Assembly (NCBI GenBank): GCA_947503715.1
Contig: CANNER010000004.1
Coordinates: forward strand, 372,001-436,000
DNA length: 64,000 bases
Source of the DNA: an uncultured Caulobacterales bacterium
GTDB lineage: Bacteria; Pseudomonadota; Alphaproteobacteria; Caulobacterales; Maricaulaceae
Direction of reading: 5' to 3'
Part shown: in pieces, positions 56,669 through 64,000 of the stretch
Position numbering within the stretch: the first letter of the stretch is position 1
Layout: every line of letters begins with the position of its first letter
Program-made: the position numbers and the translations under genes
Notes under the pieces: model-generated
Database searches by the model: none
What the model saw: the letters and a program-made list of their open reading frames with translations, nothing else
What the model was told of the DNA's origin: nothing

Positions 56669-58180
56669 ATGGGCAGAGCGGCTGACAGTATGACAGACAG
56701 AGTGAAGGCCCCTGATCTTTATACAGGTGAGCCGCCCCTGCAATCCGCACATAATACGTGGAAACAGGTTAAGACAGATTTGGCCTATGCATTGGGTCCG
56801 AATGTTCACCGCTCTTGGACCGGACGCCTGCACATTACGCAAGCGGACGAATCCATTGTCACCCTCGCCGCGCCCACAAAATTTATCACCTCCAAGATTG
56901 AAGCCAATTACGCGGATACTGTCCGCCGTCTCTGGGAGAAACATGATCAGGTCGATCCCCCGCGCCGTTTGTCCTTTGTCGCCAATCCAGGTGCCGTCCG
57001 CGCACCAATCCGGACCGCCCAGCCCGCTGACCGCGTCGCAGGGCTTGGCGCATCCATCCCTTCAGAGCGCGCAGCGGCAGCGCCCAAAATAGAAGCGGAA
57101 ATAGCGCCCGCAACAGCCACAGGCGAAAGCCCGCGTGATCGCTTCACCTTTGACAATTTCGTTGTCGGCCAATCCAATGAGCTTGCCATGGCTGTCGCGC
57201 GCCAAGTCGCGCAGAATGCCGGAAAGGGTCGCGCACCGCAATATAATCCCATCGTCATTCACGGCACGAATGGGATGGGGAAGACCCACTTGCTCTATGC
57301 GATTGAAAATGCGTTCCGCGAGAATTCGCCGGAAAAACGCATGCGCTTCATCTCCGCAGAAGATTTTGTCTCAACCTTCGTCGCTTCTGTGCGCGGTCAG
57401 GGCCGCGAGGGGATTTCAGCGTTTAAAGCCTCCCTGCGCGACGTCGACCTACTCGTCATAGATGATGCGCATTTCATTGCGGATAAGCCGGGCAGCCAGG
57501 AAGAACTGCTCCATACGCTCGTCAGCCTTGTCGATGGCGGCAAACAAATCCTGATCGCCGCCGACCGCCATCCGGACAAGATCGACAAAGCGTCAGAGCG
57601 CCTCAAGAGCTATATGTCGTCCGGATTGGTTTGTAAGATCGGCGCGGCGGATTATGAGCTACGTCTGCGTATTCTCGACCGCCTGATCCAGCGCCGCCGG
57701 ACCAGCGGACAGCCGGACCTTGCCATTCCGCAAAATGCGCGCGACCATCTCGCCGCGCGCATGAATGCGACACCGCGCGATCTCGAAGGCGCCTTTAACC
57801 AGATCGTCGCGCAGAGCGAATTTCTCGGCACAGCCATCACCTTGGAAAGCGTGCAGGAGACCCTCTCGGATTCACGCTACATGATGGGCCAACGCCTAAC
57901 GGTAGACCGCATCCAACGCGCCGTCTGCGAAGTCTTCTCCGTTACGCCGACGGATATGGTCAGCAAGCGCCGCGCCCGCGTCATCGCACGTCCGCGACAG
58001 GTCGCCATGTATCTGTCCAAAAAATTGACCAAACGCTCACTGCCCGATATTGGCCGTCGCTTTGGCGGACGTGACCACACAACGGTCATGCACGCCGTCA
58101 AGCGCATCGACCAACTCCGCGCCGATGACGCCGCCTTCAACGCGCAGATCGAGACAGTGGAAACGTTGTTGAAGGCTTAG
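56669..58180 (+). CDS. dnaA: Chromosomal replication initiator DnaA
   Basis: 503 aa from the ATG at 56669, six bases after AGGAG; ATG at 56663 has no spacing from that site and ATG at 56690 is further. Domain I (residues 20-100), a variable linker, the AAA+ domain with Walker A GTNGMGKTHLLYA and Walker B DVDLLVIDDAHF, the arginine-finger region, and the C-terminal helix-turn-helix VAMYLSKKLTKRSLPDIGRRFGGRDHTTVMHAVKRI, the DnaA-box-binding signature. Length is typical. Expression is likely coupled to methylation of the upstream GANTC sites. Confidence 0.98.
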   Translation: MGRAADSMTDRVKAPDLYTGEPPLQSAHNTWKQVKTDLAYALGPNVHRSWTGRLHITQADESIVTLAAPTKFITSKIEANYADTVRRLWEKHDQVDPPRRLSFVANPGAVRAPIRTAQPADRVAGLGASIPSERAAAAPKIEAEIAPATATGESPRDRFTFDNFVVGQSNELAMAVARQVAQNAGKGRAPQYNPIVIHGTNGMGKTHLLYAIENAFRENSPEKRMRFISAEDFVSTFVASVRGQGREGISAFKASLRDVDLLVIDDAHFIADKPGSQEELLHTLVSLVDGGKQILIAADRHPDKIDKASERLKSYMSSGLVCKIGAADYELRLRILDRLIQRRRTSGQPDLAIPQNARDHLAARMNATPRDLEGAFNQIVAQSEFLGTAITLESVQETLSDSRYMMGQRLTVDRIQRAVCEVFSVTPTDMVSKRRARVIARPRQVAMYLSKKLTKRSLPDIGRRFGGRDHTTVMHAVKRIDQLRADDAAFNAQIETVETLLKA

Positions 58181-58223
58181 AGCTTATAAAGCCTATCCCA
58201 CCAATAGGTTGCGTTTGACGATC

Positions 58224-58242
58224 CGTCAGGTTTAACCTGACG
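58224..58242. promoter_or_regulatory. Perfect 9-bp palindrome over the ribosome-binding region
   Basis: CGTCAGGTT (58224-58232), one base, then AACCTGACG (58234-58242), ending two bases before the ATG of the Sel1-repeat gene. It could be a dyad operator or an RNA hairpin hiding the start site; no canonical Shine-Dalgarno sequence lies outside it. Confidence 0.5.
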
Positions 58243-58244
58243 TC

Positions 58245-59396
58245 ATGTTTCTCCGCCTTTTACTCTCCCTTTGCCTCTCCCTCATGATTGGGGTTTCTGC
58301 CGTCGCCGCAGAACCCGATTACGCCAAACTGGATGATGCAACACTCTCGCAATTGATGGGGGCCGGTGACGGCCAAGCCGCCTTCACGCTCGCCTTCAAT
58401 GCGATGGAGGCTTTGGAAGAACAGACCGTGACCTCGGATCAAGCAGACGCCGTTATAGCCATGATGGTCAGGGCTGATGAGCTTGGCAGTGCTGAAGCCC
58501 CGAATGCCCTCGCCCTGATTTATGAAGGACAAATTTTTGAAACCGTGACGCCTGACTCTGTGAAAGCCGGAGCTGCCCTCGAACGGGCCGTAGAGCGGGG
58601 CAGCGAGGCTGCTGCTCTCAATCTAGGCTTACGGTTGCTGGGGAATGAAGACCCTGCTGCACATGATCGCGCATTTTCGCTTCTGGATCCCTTACGTGAA
58701 TCAGAAACGATAGGCGCCCTCACCGCCAGTCAGCTTCTGGAGCCATACCTCATGGGGTATGGGGCGCGGGCCCCGCAAATGGATAAGGTCCGTGAAACCG
58801 CGACGCAATGTAGTGAACACGAACCCTCAGAAAGCTATTGCGCTTTTATCATGGGACGGGCTTTACAAAGCGGCTGGGGCGGGCCGACGGATCCAGCGGC
58901 CGCAACCCCATGGTTCGCACAGTCTGCCAAAGCTGGCGATGCAAGAGCCCAATGGTATTATGCCATGGCCCTCTTACAGGGGCTTGGCATAGCCGTTGAT
59001 CAGGCTGAGGCTTATAAGTGGGTAAAAGCGTCCGCCGAACAGAATCATATAAATGGATTAATCAGTTTTGCCGTTATGAGCGCGCAAGGCGACGGCACTG
59101 ATGTCAATTTTCAAGCCGCATTTGACGCCTATGACACCGCCGCTAAATTGGGGAGCACCCATGCCTTGCGCGGCCTGTCAGGTATGTTGATTTCGGGTGA
59201 AGGCCGCGCTGTGGAATTGGATAAAGGTTTGGCGGGATTAATCGTCGCCGCCGATAATGGCGACGATCTCGCTTTAAAACTCTTTGATATGATGATCGAG
59301 GGCTCAGCCTCACCCGAGGAAAAACGAGCGGCTCAACGCTTAAAGCTTTCCGCAGAGATTAACGAGGTGAAGACCAAATATGGCTTCACCCCCTGA
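58245..59396 (+). CDS. Exported Sel1-repeat protein
   Basis: 383 aa with signal peptide MFLRLLLSLCLSLMIGVSAVAAEP. The mature part carries Sel1-like/TPR repeats, clearest at GDARAQWYYAMALLQGLGIAVDQAEAYKWVKASAEQNHINGLISFAVMSAQGDGTDV and TAAKLGSTHALRGLSGMLISGEG. Such proteins mediate protein-protein contacts in the envelope. Cys pair ATQCSEHEPSESYC may form a disulfide. No enzymatic motif. It ends 15 bases before the convergent aminopeptidase. Confidence 0.82.
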   Translation: MFLRLLLSLCLSLMIGVSAVAAEPDYAKLDDATLSQLMGAGDGQAAFTLAFNAMEALEEQTVTSDQADAVIAMMVRADELGSAEAPNALALIYEGQIFETVTPDSVKAGAALERAVERGSEAAALNLGLRLLGNEDPAAHDRAFSLLDPLRESETIGALTASQLLEPYLMGYGARAPQMDKVRETATQCSEHEPSESYCAFIMGRALQSGWGGPTDPAAATPWFAQSAKAGDARAQWYYAMALLQGLGIAVDQAEAYKWVKASAEQNHINGLISFAVMSAQGDGTDVNFQAAFDAYDTAAKLGSTHALRGLSGMLISGEGRAVELDKGLAGLIVAADNGDDLALKLFDMMIEGSASPEEKRAAQRLKLSAEINEVKTKYGFTP

Positions 59397-59411
59397 GTTA
59401 TAAGGTAAGCC

Positions 59412-60935
59412 CTACTCCGCCTCATAATCGCGGACCAGTTGATCCATAAACCGAACGCCCCAGCCTGCATGGCCTTTGGGGGCTGTTGGAGTTGGGCTGT
59501 CACGCCAGTCGACGCCGGCCATATCAATATGAACCCACGGTTGATCCTCTTCGACAAATGTGCCGATCACCGCTGCGCCGATAGAAGCACCCGGTGAACC
59601 GGCCGTCGATTTAATATCAGCGATGTCGGATTTGATTTGCTTATAATGGTTAGGATGAAGCGGGAGCGGCCAGACGTCTTCGCCGGACCGTTCACCAATA
59701 TCCATCATCGTCTGTGCGAGTTCGAAATCGCGTGTAATCACACCGCCATATTCATCGCTCAAGGCGCGTCCAACAGAGCCTGTCAGAGTTGCGATATTGA
59801 CAATGAGCTCGGGCTCGTATTTTTCAATCGTATAGGGCACAGCATCGACGAACAGGAGTCGACCTTCCGCATCGGTCGACATAACTTCAATCGTTTTACC
59901 GTTATAAGTCGTCAGCACATCCCCCGGACGAATGGCTTTCCCGTCCGGCATATTTTCGGCGAGTGGCATGACGCCGACAAGATTGATATCCGCGCCGCGT
60001 TTCGCCGTCGAAATCAATGTCCCTGCGACAGCCGCCGCACCGGACAGATCGGATTTCATCAACCACTGACCGCTATTGGGTTTCAGGCTGATCCCGCCCG
60101 TATCAAAGGTGATGCCCTTTCCGACTAGAGCAAGCGGAGCTTCGCTGGAGGCCGCGCCGTTATATTCCAGAATGAGCAAACGCGGATCATGGACGGACCC
60201 CTTCCCGACACCGAGGATGGCGCCCATCCCCTCGCGTTCCATCTCGCGCACGCCCATGACACTGATTTTCAGGTTCGCGATACCGCGCGATTCATTGCGG
60301 ACGCGGTCGACAAATGTTTCGGGATAAACTTCAAGCCCCGGCGCATTGCCGAGATCGCGGACCATGGAGATCGCATCGGCAACACCTTCATAATCCGTCT
60401 CCGTCAGCGCATCTGCCGCACGGTTATCTGAGCCCGCAAAAATCACGTCCCGATCTTCGGGCAGGTCGCCCGTTTTATAAGTCGTGAAGCTGTAATCGCC
60501 GAGGCGGTAACCCAGGGCCAGATCCGCGCTTGGTGCAGTGACATCCGTGTTTAATCCGTCAACGACAATCGTCAGCGCCCCCTCACCCGGTGCTTTGATG
60601 GCATGTCCACCCAGATCATGAAGATTACGACGCGTGAGAACATCCCCGCCCGTTCCAATGACAGTCACGGACTTCATATCCCCAAGTCCATAGAAATGCT
60701 GGCTGGTCCCGAAATCACCCTTAAATCCAGAGCCTTCAATCGCACGGGTCAGCGCGTCAGACATCTCGTCGTTCATATCCGCCGGCAGGCTCAAGTCATC
60801 ATTCAGATAGAGCACAACATGATCGCTGAGCGCCGTATCGGCGGCGGCGAATGAAATATCGTCGGCAAAGGCCGGAGCCGCCATGAGCGAGAGGGCCGCG
60901 GATGTGAGAGCCGTTTGACGGATTGAAAGGCGCAT
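59412..60935 (-). CDS. Exported leucyl aminopeptidase, M17 family
   Basis: 507 aa. Signal peptide MRLSIRQTALTSAALSLMAAPAFADD, so it works in the periplasm or outside, unlike cytoplasmic PepA. The N-terminal macro-like domain (to about residue 175) precedes the catalytic domain. The dizinc motifs are VGKGITFDTGGISLKP (Lys and Asp), SDLSGAAAVAG (Asp) and the M17 signature STDAEGRL, which has Ser in place of the usual Asn. Leucyl or cysteinyl-glycyl dipeptides are likely substrates. It complements the tricorn and S9 peptidases in this window as a peptide-utilisation set. Confidence 0.9.
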   Translation of the reverse strand: MRLSIRQTALTSAALSLMAAPAFADDISFAAADTALSDHVVLYLNDDLSLPADMNDEMSDALTRAIEGSGFKGDFGTSQHFYGLGDMKSVTVIGTGGDVLTRRNLHDLGGHAIKAPGEGALTIVVDGLNTDVTAPSADLALGYRLGDYSFTTYKTGDLPEDRDVIFAGSDNRAADALTETDYEGVADAISMVRDLGNAPGLEVYPETFVDRVRNESRGIANLKISVMGVREMEREGMGAILGVGKGSVHDPRLLILEYNGAASSEAPLALVGKGITFDTGGISLKPNSGQWLMKSDLSGAAAVAGTLISTAKRGADINLVGVMPLAENMPDGKAIRPGDVLTTYNGKTIEVMSTDAEGRLLFVDAVPYTIEKYEPELIVNIATLTGSVGRALSDEYGGVITRDFELAQTMMDIGERSGEDVWPLPLHPNHYKQIKSDIADIKSTAGSPGASIGAAVIGTFVEEDQPWVHIDMAGVDWRDSPTPTAPKGHAGWGVRFMDQLVRDYEAE

Positions 60936-61037
60936 GATGATCTCCTGTAATAGTTTCTTACATTTACCTACGAATGAGAGACGAACAGGGCCATCATATT
61001 TTTACTATGGGAAATATGGGTTCTGCCTATGGGCGGA

Positions 61038-61214
61038 TCATCGCCGCCGTTTCAGGTAGAACACACTGGGATAGGTATCGGTTTTGACGTGGTAACATTC
61101 CCAGCCCTGCAGGCCGAAATTATTCAGCATCGTCTCGCTGCTGGCGCGAATGGAATCGCCTGTCAGGCCTTTGCTGTCGCCCTGTATGATTTTATATTCC
61201 CAACGGTCCGACAT
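61038..61214 (-). CDS. DUF4177-family small protein, second copy
   Basis: 58 aa; begins MSDRWEYKIIQGDSKGLTG, continues NNFGLQGWECYHVKTDTYPSVFYLKRRR and ends at TGA (61040-61038). The WEYK...GWE...YLKR layout is the DUF4177 signature. Its ATG (61214-61212) directly abuts the stop of the first copy (TAGATG), so both are translated from one mRNA. Function unknown. Confidence 0.8.
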   Translation of the reverse strand: MSDRWEYKIIQGDSKGLTGDSIRASSETMLNNFGLQGWECYHVKTDTYPSVFYLKRRR

Positions 61215-61397
61215 CTAACTCGCCCGCTTAAGATAAAGGCGCTGTGACGTGCCGTAAGGCGTGACCGAGACAAGCTCCCATCCCTCAATGCCCAATCGCG
61301 TGAGGCGGTCTTGAATCTGCGCATCATGTTTTTCGATCTTTGAATTCCACATTGAGACCTTCACCGTCTCAACTCTATACTGCCAACGTTTACTCAT
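61215..61397 (-). CDS. DUF4177-family small protein, first copy
   Basis: 60 aa from the ATG at 61397, beginning MSKRWQYRVETVKVSMWNSK and containing LGIEGWELVSVTPYGTSQRLYLKR. An in-frame opening from 61484 would read over the RHH gene and is rejected. It overlaps the end of the RHH gene by eight bases. The paired copies differ mainly in their middle loop, suggesting duplication and divergence. Confidence 0.8.
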   Translation of the reverse strand: MSKRWQYRVETVKVSMWNSKIEKHDAQIQDRLTRLGIEGWELVSVTPYGTSQRLYLKRAS

Positions 61398-61557
61398 CCT
61401 TCGTCTCCTTTTTGAGGCGTCCTTCGCGGCGCAGGGCCTCACGTAGGGCCCATTCGATCTGGCCATTGAGCGAACGGAGATCATCCGCGGCCCAGGCCTT
61501 CATAGCGGACAGCACCGGAGCGCTGATCCGCAGGGGATATGATTTCTTATCCGGCAC
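61390..61557 (-). CDS. Arc/MetJ-like ribbon-helix-helix protein
   Basis: 55 aa from a GTG start at 61557, six bases after the SPFH stop (61564). Sequence: residues 1-20 read (M)PDKKSYPLRISAPVLSAMK, then AWAADDLRSLNGQIEWALRE, then ALRREGRLKK. This strand (SYPLRIS) and two helices match the small Arc-like RHH family that sits beside SPFH genes in alphaproteobacteria. As an RHH dimer it would bind DNA; the palindrome at 62490-62510 upstream of the operon is a candidate operator. Too short to have been called by length cut-offs. Confidence 0.8.
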   Translation of the reverse strand: MPDKKSYPLRISAPVLSAMKAWAADDLRSLNGQIEWALREALRREGRLKKETKDE

Positions 61558-61563
61558 AGGGTC

Positions 61564-62430
61564 CTAGTAGAGGGAGCCGGTATTCACGACGGGCTGTGTG
61601 GCCTTGTCGGAGCAGAGAACGACGAGCAGGTTGGACACCATAGCCGCGCGGCGTTCATCATCCAGCTCGACAATGTCTTTGGCGGAGAGCGCATTGAGCG
61701 CATCCTCGACCATACCGACCGCGCCTTCGACAATCTGCTTCCGTGCGGCGATAATCGCACCGGCCTGTTGGCGTTGCAGCATGGCACCCGCAATCTCCGG
61801 AGCATAGGCGAGATGCGAAATCCGTGCCTCGATGACATTGATCCCGGCCTTGGATAGGCGGTCCTGGATTTCATCCCGCAGGCGGTCGGAGATTTCAGTC
61901 GGATGCGACCGCAGGCTGATCGTACCGTCACTATGTTGGTCATAGGGATAGCTGGTCGCCATGGCGCGGATGGCGGCCTCGGACTGAATTTGTACAAAGC
62001 TCTCATAATCGTCGACATTAAAGACGGCTTCCGCAGAGTCGTTGACTTCCCAGACAACAATCGCAGCGATTTCAATCGGGGAGCCGTCCAGTTCGTTGAC
62101 TTTCAACTTGCCGCTCTCAAAGTTGCGCACGCGCAGACTGATCTTCTGTTTCGTGTAGAACGGGTTGTTAAAGCGAAGACCCGGTGTGCGAACCGTGCCG
62201 ATATATTTCCCGAATAGGGACAGGACCGCCGATTGGTTGGGTTCGACTTTATACAGGCCGGATAGACCGGTCAGAATAATTAAACTTCCAATGACGAGGA
62301 GAAGTAATTTCATCCCCTTTGGCTCAATATTTATAACGCCAAAAACCAACGCGGCTGACGCAGCCAGCAATACAAACAGGAACGGTATACCGCTCGTGGA
62401 TTTGACTTCTCTTTCTCTAATTTCGGCCAT
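61564..62430 (-). CDS. SPFH/band-7 membrane protein
   Basis: 288 aa. Two N-terminal hydrophobic segments (residues about 14-35 and 45-62: [30 protein letters not shown]) anchor a prohibitin-like SPFH domain with [34 protein letters not shown] and the helical ERQQAGAII-type tail ([21 protein letters not shown]). Such proteins form membrane cages or rafts. First gene of a four-gene micro-operon (SPFH, RHH, two DUF4177). Confidence 0.9.
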   Translation of the reverse strand: MAEIREREVKSTSGIPFLFVLLAASAALVFGVINIEPKGMKLLLLVIGSLIILTGLSGLYKVEPNQSAVLSLFGKYIGTVRTPGLRFNNPFYTKQKISLRVRNFESGKLKVNELDGSPIEIAAIVVWEVNDSAEAVFNVDDYESFVQIQSEAAIRAMATSYPYDQHSDGTISLRSHPTEISDRLRDEIQDRLSKAGINVIEARISHLAYAPEIAGAMLQRQQAGAIIAARKQIVEGAVGMVEDALNALSAKDIVELDDERRAAMVSNLLVVLCSDKATQPVVNTGSLY

Positions 62431-62489
62431 GAAATTCTCCCTCTTTTAGCCCTATCACTCCTGATTACCGGATTGGCACACCCTATGAA

Positions 62490-62510
62490 GTGATATCATT
62501 TATATATCAC
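62490..62510. promoter_or_regulatory. Candidate operator upstream of the SPFH-RHH operon
   Basis: GTGATAT (62490-62496) and ATATCAC (62504-62510) form a perfect inverted repeat with a 7-base spacer, 60-80 bases upstream of the SPFH start. The inner TGATATCA (62491-62498) is itself a palindrome. Autoregulation by the RHH protein is inferred from position only. Confidence 0.4.
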
Positions 62511-62551
62511 ATATGTTGTTTTTCGATAATTTGACAAGATGGGAGAGCCAA

Positions 62552-62580
62552 GAAAAAACGCCGCCCAAATGGACGGCGTT
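62552..62580 (-). terminator. Terminator of the S9 peptidase gene
   Basis: On the minus strand AACGCCGTCC pairs with GGGCGGCGTT around ATTT and is followed by TTTTTTC. It starts about 27 bases past the stop codon. Confidence 0.88.
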
Positions 62581-62606
62581 GATTCAGAACGAAATTTTCC
62601 GGCTGT

Positions 62607-64000
62607 TTACTCGACCCCCAGAACCTCTTCGAGGAATTCCGCCTGCCGTCTTTGATAGTAAAGCTGGTTATCGACCTTGCGCCATCCATGCCCTTCATCA
62701 GGGAACCGGATATAGGGCGCATCGATACCGTTGGCGCGCAGGGCGCGGACCATGGTCTCCGTCTCTGCAATATCAATCCGAGGGTCCATTGCACCGTGGG
62801 AGAAGAGGACGGGAACTTTGATCTTATCCGCATTCCGGATGGGGGATTGTTCGGTGTAGAAGTCCCGCCATTCCTGCTCTTCGATATTCCCGTATTCGAT
62901 CAGGTCAGCGGCTTTCAGCGCGGGACTGGCCACTTCCAAGGCCGTGACCCAATCCGCCACACCGAAGAGCGAGACCCCTGCGACGAAAGCGTCGGGATAT
63001 TCACTCAAGACCGCATTGACGGCATAGCCACCATAGGACCCGCCCATTACCGCCGCACGGTCTGTGTCAACGCGGACCATCAGTTCAGGGGAGCCCAGCA
63101 TATCCACGAGATCGCGAATAGAATCGAGCCGTTTCCGACGATCATCCAACGTCGTATAGGTTCGCCCAAATCCGGTCGAGCCGCGGACATTCGTCTGGAA
63201 AACGGCAATCCCGCGCGAGACGAGATATTGCACAGTCGGATTATAGGACGGTCGCGCCTGCGCTGTCGGCCCGCCATGGACCATGAAGACGACGGGCGGT
63301 TTTGTGTTGGAAGAGTCGGACGGCATATAGAGAAGGCCTTGGACCTCCAACCCGTCCCGCGCGGTCATACGGATAGAGATTGGGGTGATAAGGGAGTTTT
63401 TATCTAAGGCACCATACTCAGAAGAATATATGAGTTTAGGTTCCGGATTTTTCAAATCGAGCATGTAAACGTCACCCGGAATATCTGGCCCCGTGACACG
63501 AATGACAGCTTTGTTACGAGAACAATCAATTGAATAAACACCACGAGGGAGACCGTTGACAGGGTTGACCTGCTCCATTCCCCCACTGCCTAAAACTGCT
63601 AACTCAGAGAAACCATCTCGATTAATTGAAACAAGGTTTCGTCCGCAAGATTCTACTGCATCAATATCAGACCCATCGACTGAAAACAACTTTCTTGGTA
63701 TTGTTGGATAGTTCGGACTAGCCTGCAATGTGAATAGGGATGAGAATTCGTCGGTCATATTTGTCGCTAATAAAATATGGCTTTTTTCTAAGAAATGAAT
63801 ACCTGCATTCGTATGATTTGCGCGTGGAGTTGGGTCTGATAGCAAGTGTCGTTCCCCACTTTCTACGTCCAATAAGAATATTTTATCGCTGTCTTCACCC
63901 ACTGTTTCAGATACAATTAGTTCTGTACCGAGGTAGTTAACAGCTTCGACAAAATTGCCATAGACGCCTTCAAAGACACGGCTCACCTCACCGCTTTCCA
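62607..64000 (-). CDS. S9 prolyl-oligopeptidase-family peptidase, 5' end outside the window
   Basis: The frame is open to the right edge (residues GEVSRVFEGV at the boundary), so the N-terminal half of the propeller and any signal peptide are missing. About 464 residues are visible. After propeller blades (SVDGSDIDAVESCG, LDKNSLITPISIRMTARDGLEV) comes the hydrolase domain VVFMVHGGPTAQARPSYN with nucleophile GGSYGGY, Asp in HGAMDPRID and the catalytic His in DEGHGWRK. It is related to, but not a copy of, the S9 gene at 40788. Confidence 0.9.
   Translation of the reverse strand, partial: ESGEVSRVFEGVYGNFVEAVNYLGTELIVSETVGEDSDKIFLLDVESGERHLLSDPTPRANHTNAGIHFLEKSHILLATNMTDEFSSLFTLQASPNYPTIPRKLFSVDGSDIDAVESCGRNLVSINRDGFSELAVLGSGGMEQVNPVNGLPRGVYSIDCSRNKAVIRVTGPDIPGDVYMLDLKNPEPKLIYSSEYGALDKNSLITPISIRMTARDGLEVQGLLYMPSDSSNTKPPVVFMVHGGPTAQARPSYNPTVQYLVSRGIAVFQTNVRGSTGFGRTYTTLDDRRKRLDSIRDLVDMLGSPELMVRVDTDRAAVMGGSYGGYAVNAVLSEYPDAFVAGVSLFGVADWVTALEVASPALKAADLIEYGNIEEQEWRDFYTEQSPIRNADKIKVPVLFSHGAMDPRIDIAETETMVRALRANGIDAPYIRFPDEGHGWRKVDNQLYYQRRQAEFLEEVLGVE

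Overview
The window looks like a chromosomal piece of a marine, cell-cycle-regulated alphaproteobacterium, most likely of the Hyphomonadales/Maricaulales group. The evidence is a class I lysyl-tRNA synthetase, the order mutM - RDD gene - enoyl-CoA hydratase - rpsT - dnaA, clusters of GANTC (CcrM methylase) sites upstream of dnaA and gyrB, a TonB-dependent receptor, and many exported proteases and lipoproteins. The group assignment is inferred from gene content, not from an rRNA gene. No rRNA, tRNA, CRISPR array, insertion sequence or prophage was found.

Layout. 0-9 kb: the end of an ammonium transporter, a LexA-like S24 regulator, a TPR protein, lysK, a secreted lectin/DUF11-like protein, an LpxR-like barrel, and nrdA with a tandem NrdR-box promoter. 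9-18 kb: a large TonB receptor, a GT4 glycosyltransferase, a lysophospholipase-like hydrolase, an SCP2 protein, a lipoprotein methyltransferase, an Hsp20 gene with a sigma-32 promoter and a ROSE-like RNA thermometer, and a panE-like reductase. 18-31 kb: an ImpA-like metalloprotease lipoprotein, a thioesterase, a barrel protein, a small XRE regulator, a phytase-like lipoprotein, two small unknown proteins, gyrB with an unusual leader, a DUF481 barrel and mscS.

31.2-34.0 kb is an accessory island of visibly lower GC. It starts with about 800 bases of non-coding DNA holding palindromic repeats, then carries an RNase-H-fold-like gene translationally coupled to a Ser/Thr protein kinase, and a short orphan gene butted against the end of ispG. 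34-43 kb: ispG, rodZ-like, a tricorn protease, dsbB-coq7 and an S9 peptidase.

42.8-49 kb is a coherent ion and inorganic-carbon locus. An OxyR-like LysR regulator without the redox cysteines is divergent from small ORFs, nhaA, an APC permease with a C-terminal EIIA-like/RCK module, an SbtA-type bicarbonate transporter and an SbtB/CPII-type PII protein. It is the best candidate for an under-described system, since NhaA could supply the sodium gradient used by SbtA.

49-64 kb: a giant RTX/beta-helix protein, hrcA-grpE, mutM with an apparent AUU start codon, RDD, echA, rpsT, dnaA with a GANTC-rich promoter, a Sel1 protein, an exported leucyl aminopeptidase, an SPFH - ribbon-helix-helix - DUF4177 - DUF4177 micro-operon, and the C-terminal part of a second S9 peptidase cut by the window edge.
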